Part shown: positions 61,011 to 64,000 of the stretch, in pieces
Position numbering within the stretch: position 1 is the first letter of the stretch
How the letters are laid out: each line of letters begins with the position of its first letter
Assembly: GCA_039105265.1 (NCBI GenBank)
Contig: JAPFFF010000001.1
Coordinates: 7,626,001-7,690,000 of the forward strand
Length of the DNA stretch: 64,000 nt
Direction of reading: 5' to 3'
From: Tritrichomonas musculus
Taxonomy: Eukaryota > Parabasalia > Tritrichomonadida > Tritrichomonadidae
Notes under the pieces: model-generated
Seen by the model: only the letters and a program-made list of their open reading frames with translations
Database searches by the model: none
What the model was told of the DNA's origin: nothing
Made by a program: the position numbers and the translations under genes

Positions 61011-62606
61011 TTATTTGCTTTGCTCAGCAAAGAGTGTAGGAAATCTTGCAATGATTGCTATTGGTGCCCAAAGTAAGTTATTACTAACGAACTCGCCAGG
61101 CATTCCACTGTTTTCGATCAATCCTGAGCCAACAGCAAAAGTTGGTGGCATGAATAAATTTGTATTCTTTGATTTTTTGTTAATGCTGCTTTTTTGTGGT
61201 TGAATTTCAAACCATCCTTTCTTACAACTTTGTTCATTTGATTCATCATCAATTTTTTGTTTTTGTGCTTGATTTCCTAAATTAATGGGATATCCTATGG
61301 TATTATCTCCTCTTCCTCGGGAAATGAAAAATGGATCTTTGCGAAGGCACAAAGGAGAATCTTTAACATCATCAAGATAAGGTGAAACAGCGCGATAATA
61401 AGTTTCAGTTATGATATGAATAATTGGATTGTCGCGAGGTATCTTCCATGCTGGAAAACTTTCATATTCAGAAAGGGTCACGCAACCTCCATAGCCAACT
61501 ACTTTTTTAACAGTTGGTAAACGTTCAATATCTTCAAGGGCATCATCACCAGTTTCTCCTGTGTTCAATGTTCGAACAAATCTGGCTGAGAAGTGTGATG
61601 GTTCAATAACTGCTTCTTGAACAACTTGTGATGACGGATTAATTATTGATCGATAAGAATTTTTAGGAATCTTATGTATGTTCATATTTGAAACAGCGGC
61701 TTCTGCGATAATACGACAACCATCTTCAATCCTAAAGCCATGATTGGCTGAAACTTCAACCATTGCTTGACCACTTTGCGCAATTGCGAATCCACATGGG
61801 CCTTTTCCTAGTCTGCCAGTAGCTTCAGAAATAATAATTACATCTGGATATAGCTTGATTTTATTGACATAATGAAATGGAGAATGATTATGTCGAGCAA
61901 TTGACGAAATAACAACAACTCCAGTTAAAGCTTTTGTCTCTAAAAGTATTTTCATTGCTGTTATCTGAGCTGCAATTCCTTGTAAACCGTTAGATGCTCC
62001 TCTTCCGAAAGTTAAATGTCCCCACCAGATCTTTTGTGGAGCATATGGAAGTGAAAATTCAAGCTTGCTTGGATCCACTTTTGTTTCATCATTTAAACCA
62101 GTAAATGCATCAAGGCCTGATCCAAACTGGCTCCAGTCTGTTCTATTCTCGAAGAATGTAGCATAACTTGAATTGATAAATATTACTTTTCGATCTTTAA
62201 GTGGGGTCGTGTCTTGATGATCATATAAGGACCATACAACATTGCCTAAATCGTCGATTTCAATATCATCATTACTTTCAACAGCCTTATTTTCAATAAT
62301 TGTTTGAATCAAAAATTGTGAAAACTTTTGGCAAAAAGAATTAATATCCATATTTTGGTTTTCTAAAGGAAATGAAATAAAATCTTTAATCATTGTTGTT
62401 GATAAATAATCATAATTGCCTGCAAGTCGTGAAATAAGTTTGTCGAGCTCAGAAAGATCTTTCTGATCAATTGATGATTTAGAAAACTTCCAATTAAATG
62501 GAATGTCGCCAGTAAGTGATTGGAATGCCGTTTTTAGATATGATTTGCTTCCATAAGCTAAAGCAGCAGAAGCTAATGATGGAAAATCAAAAAAATTACC
62601 TATCAT
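61011..62606 (-). CDS. M20-like metallopeptidase homologue lacking metal ligands
   Basis: A 531-residue protein from ATG 62606 (MIGNFFDFPSLASAALAYGS); an in-frame TTG 17 codons upstream is not used. It follows the M20/YgeY-type pattern: 'IEIDDLGNVVWSLYDHQDTT' (H130, D132 of the HxD motif), 'HLTFGRGASNGLQG' near 197-210, 'YPDVIIISEATGRLGKGPCG', and a small lid-type domain with 'EVSANHGFRIEDGCR'. However, the bridging Asp of 'GRG.SD' is Asn (N206), the usual Glu-Glu pair is missing at 'SSIARHNHS', and the last metal His before the C-terminal helix is absent ('NSGMPGEFVSN'). It is probably an inactive or repurposed relative. It is divergent with the next gene by 74 bp. Confidence 0.8.
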   Translation of the reverse strand: MIGNFFDFPSLASAALAYGSKSYLKTAFQSLTGDIPFNWKFSKSSIDQKDLSELDKLISRLAGNYDYLSTTMIKDFISFPLENQNMDINSFCQKFSQFLIQTIIENKAVESNDDIEIDDLGNVVWSLYDHQDTTPLKDRKVIFINSSYATFFENRTDWSQFGSGLDAFTGLNDETKVDPSKLEFSLPYAPQKIWWGHLTFGRGASNGLQGIAAQITAMKILLETKALTGVVVISSIARHNHSPFHYVNKIKLYPDVIIISEATGRLGKGPCGFAIAQSGQAMVEVSANHGFRIEDGCRIIAEAAVSNMNIHKIPKNSYRSIINPSSQVVQEAVIEPSHFSARFVRTLNTGETGDDALEDIERLPTVKKVVGYGGCVTLSEYESFPAWKIPRDNPIIHIITETYYRAVSPYLDDVKDSPLCLRKDPFFISRGRGDNTIGYPINLGNQAQKQKIDDESNEQSCKKGWFEIQPQKSSINKKSKNTNLFMPPTFAVGSGLIENSGMPGEFVSNNLLWAPIAIIARFPTLFAEQSK

Positions 62607-62680
62607 TATAAATTGAATTTGACTTCTATCGTATATAAATAAATAAAATTCGACCAAATATATTCATAAAATAGAAGTTT
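62607..62680. promoter_or_regulatory. Shared 74-bp divergent promoter region
   Basis: Only 74 bp separate the ATGs of the leftward M20-like gene and the rightward acidic gene, so both core promoters must lie here or overlap the coding ends. The stretch is AT-rich with no certain core motif. Confidence 0.5.
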
Positions 62681-63190
62681 ATGAATTCCATTTCTAGAGA
62701 GGCAGAGGAAGAAGAAGAAGAAGAAGAAAAAAAATCAACTAAAGAAAAGGAAAATATTTTAGATTTTGAAACATATATGGCTTTAGATAATCAACTTGGT
62801 TTTAAAGTAATCAATCATAAAAGTATTAATATGATAATTCATTATTTATTTCAAGATAATTCCCAACCACCAAATTTAGTATGGGTATCTGCAGAAGATG
62901 AGCTTTCAGAAGAGCAAAGAAAAGCAATTTCTCTTTATTGGGTAATGATTTCAGATATTGAGAAATGCGGCCTTCCCAAAAGACCAATGGAACAAGTTAA
63001 AATTGTTAATATGATTGAAACTGTATCAGCAGAAGGGAAAAAAAAAATGTACTATGGAGTAACCACTCCTAATTTGCCTCTTGAATTTTTCAATAATCGT
63101 GATTTTTGTTGCGGATTAACAGGAGAAGAGCCGTTATCATTACCCATTGACTATTTAGAAGCTAAAATAATTGCAAAGAATATGGTCTAA
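62681..63190 (+). CDS. Uncharacterised protein with acidic N-terminus
   Basis: A 169-residue protein from ATG 62681. Residues 8-16 are a run of Glu ('EAEEEEEEEEKK'). The rest (about 28-169) looks folded: 'DFETYMALDNQLGFKVINHK', 'SEEQRKAISLYWVMISDIEK', 'KMYYGVTTPNLPLEFFNNRD' and a Cys pair in 'FCCGLTGEEP'. No known family, signal peptide or membrane span. It converges on the serine-rich gene (223 bp). Confidence 0.75.
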   Translation: MNSISREAEEEEEEEEKKSTKEKENILDFETYMALDNQLGFKVINHKSINMIIHYLFQDNSQPPNLVWVSAEDELSEEQRKAISLYWVMISDIEKCGLPKRPMEQVKIVNMIETVSAEGKKKMYYGVTTPNLPLEFFNNRDFCCGLTGEEPLSLPIDYLEAKIIAKNMV

Positions 63191-63413
63191 TTTCCAACAT
63201 ACTTTCAACTGTTCTTTGATGTTTTTAACTTAAATATTATTAATAAATCTATTAAAGAACGATATATTATTTGTTGACTAATAAAAAAAAAAAATACTAA
63301 TTAAAAAAAATATTTAATTTTTTTTTTAATATAAACAAATAAATATATATGTACAAATACGTATAACATTTAAATTCAAGAAATGGCAATGGAGAAATTA
63401 ATCTTTGGCATTT

Positions 63414-64000
63414 CTAATCATTGTTTCGATGTCTGCCTCCTCTTGATGATCTAGTCTTTGATTTAACTTCTTGTCTAACTTTGTATCTATTAACAGCATC
63501 ATCATCTTCCAAAATAACAAATGGCATAGGTGGTACAGAATCATCATAAAATGAGCTAAGAAGTGTTAAGCACATTGGTGAGTCAAATTGAGAATTTGAA
63601 GAAGCGTTTGTATTTGAAGAAGTAGAGTAATAAGATGAGGTAGCATTTGTATTGGAGATAGATTTTCTTCCATTTTGAGAAGAATTATATTGCGAATTTG
63701 ATAATGATGAATGATCAATTGATCTTCTTCTTCCTCCTCTACTTGAACTTCTTGTTGTATATCTGCTACTTATTCCATTACTTGAAGAAGATATATAAGA
63801 TGAGCTTGATGATTTCTGATTAATCTCATTTTTATTATCATCAGATTTACTTGAAGATGATTTTGAATTTAAAAAGTTACCTTTTCCTCTCTTTTTATCT
63901 TTCCACTCAATTTTATTAACAGGAAAAGGAATCTCGCCATCGAAAGGAAGGAATAATTCTCCATCAGCTTGTATAGCAGGGCCTCTTCTAGATTTTTCTT
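63414..64000 (-). CDS. Serine-rich protein, C-terminal part (partial)
   Basis: The minus strand is open from the window edge to TAG at 63414-63416, giving about 195 residues of the C-terminus. The left-most visible part reads 'EKSRRGPAIQADGELFLPFD' and 'GEIPFPVNKIEWKDKKRGKG', then a long Ser/Asn/Arg-rich region ('SSYISSSS', 'TTRSSSRGGRRR'), and ends with 'SFYDDSVPPMPFVILEDDDA' and a basic tail. The Arg/Ser-rich stretches suggest a nucleic-acid-binding or phosphoregulated protein. No family recognised. The start lies beyond the window. Confidence 0.7.
   Translation of the reverse strand, partial: EKSRRGPAIQADGELFLPFDGEIPFPVNKIEWKDKKRGKGNFLNSKSSSSKSDDNKNEINQKSSSSSYISSSSNGISSRYTTRSSSRGGRRRSIDHSSLSNSQYNSSQNGRKSISNTNATSSYYSTSSNTNASSNSQFDSPMCLTLLSSFYDDSVPPMPFVILEDDDAVNRYKVRQEVKSKTRSSRGGRHRNND

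Noticed and set aside
60832-61203. Open frame of 123 codons on the + strand
   Set aside because: Half is A/T-rich spacer and a T run; the rest overlaps the M20-like gene on the other strand.
4040-63413. Trichomonad initiator (Inr, TCA+1-Py-T-A/T) promoters in front of each gene
   Set aside because: I compared bases just upstream of the ATGs; a few TCA-containing matches exist (for example near 8510), but no consistent motif at a constant distance, so no promoter calls were made.

Overview
The window looks like nuclear DNA of a parabasalid, most likely a trichomonad close to Tritrichomonas. The genes are intronless, AT-rich, tightly packed and on both strands. They use TAA, TAG and TGA as stops (standard code), and the set includes pyruvate phosphate dikinase, DUF3447/ankyrin-type proteins, very large ubiquitin-system proteins, a Maverick/Polinton fossil and bacterial-looking glycosidases. 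This placement is inferred from gene content; no rRNA or other marker gene is present. Where a reading frame could begin at TTG upstream of an ATG, I chose the first in-frame ATG.

Layout. 1-4039 (-): a giant unidentified protein running off the left edge. 4680-8473 (-): a coiled-coil protein and a GH5 endoglucanase with two tandem C-terminal beta modules. 9414-16811 (+): a USP9X/USP24-like deubiquitinase. 17000-19109: a BAR-like double SH3-like protein and a Gln/Asn-rich protein, divergent. 19775-21559 (+): three tandem ADP-ribosyltransferase-like (PARP-like) domains in one frame, split by one stop codon. 21876-25793 (-): a USP7-like deubiquitinase. 26209-27093 (-): a small unknown gene. 27.5-28.8 kb: a decayed Mutator-like (MULE) transposase. 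30101-34960 (-): a UBR1-type N-recognin. 35.7-36.3 kb: a cluster of small hairpins and repeats. 36.3-41.6 kb: a GC-richer, broken Polinton fragment dominated by its protein-primed DNA polymerase B. 41.6-46.1 kb: gene-poor DNA with a GNAT acetyltransferase relic, a coiled-coil scrap and repeats. 46148-48901 (+): PPDK. 49060-50445 (-): katanin p60-like AAA ATPase. 50668-52134 (+): an unknown helical protein. 52236-54893 (-): a DUF3447/ankyrin gene followed by three orphan single-ankyrin segments. 55001-57259 (+): secreted GH36 alpha-galactosidase. 57421-57933 (+): a two-TM protein. 59429-60754 (+): Xaa-Pro dipeptidase (M24B). 61011-62606 (-): an M20-like peptidase lacking most metal ligands. 62681-63190 (+): an unknown acidic protein. 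63414 to the right edge (-): a serine-rich protein.

Themes. Three large ubiquitin-pathway genes and a tandem PARP-like gene lie within about 26 kb; this may be chance, since protist genes are not operonic. GH5 and GH36 enzymes suggest use of plant or gut polysaccharides and acquisition from bacteria. PPDK is the pyrophosphate-linked glycolytic enzyme typical of trichomonads. The most unusual items are the ART-like triplet with a degenerate first copy, ankyrin segments interrupted at the same point of the repeat each time, a hairpin pair with a compensatory base change beside the Polinton, a candidate M20 pseudoenzyme, and a 26-bp palindrome-bearing repeat found twice in opposite orientations.
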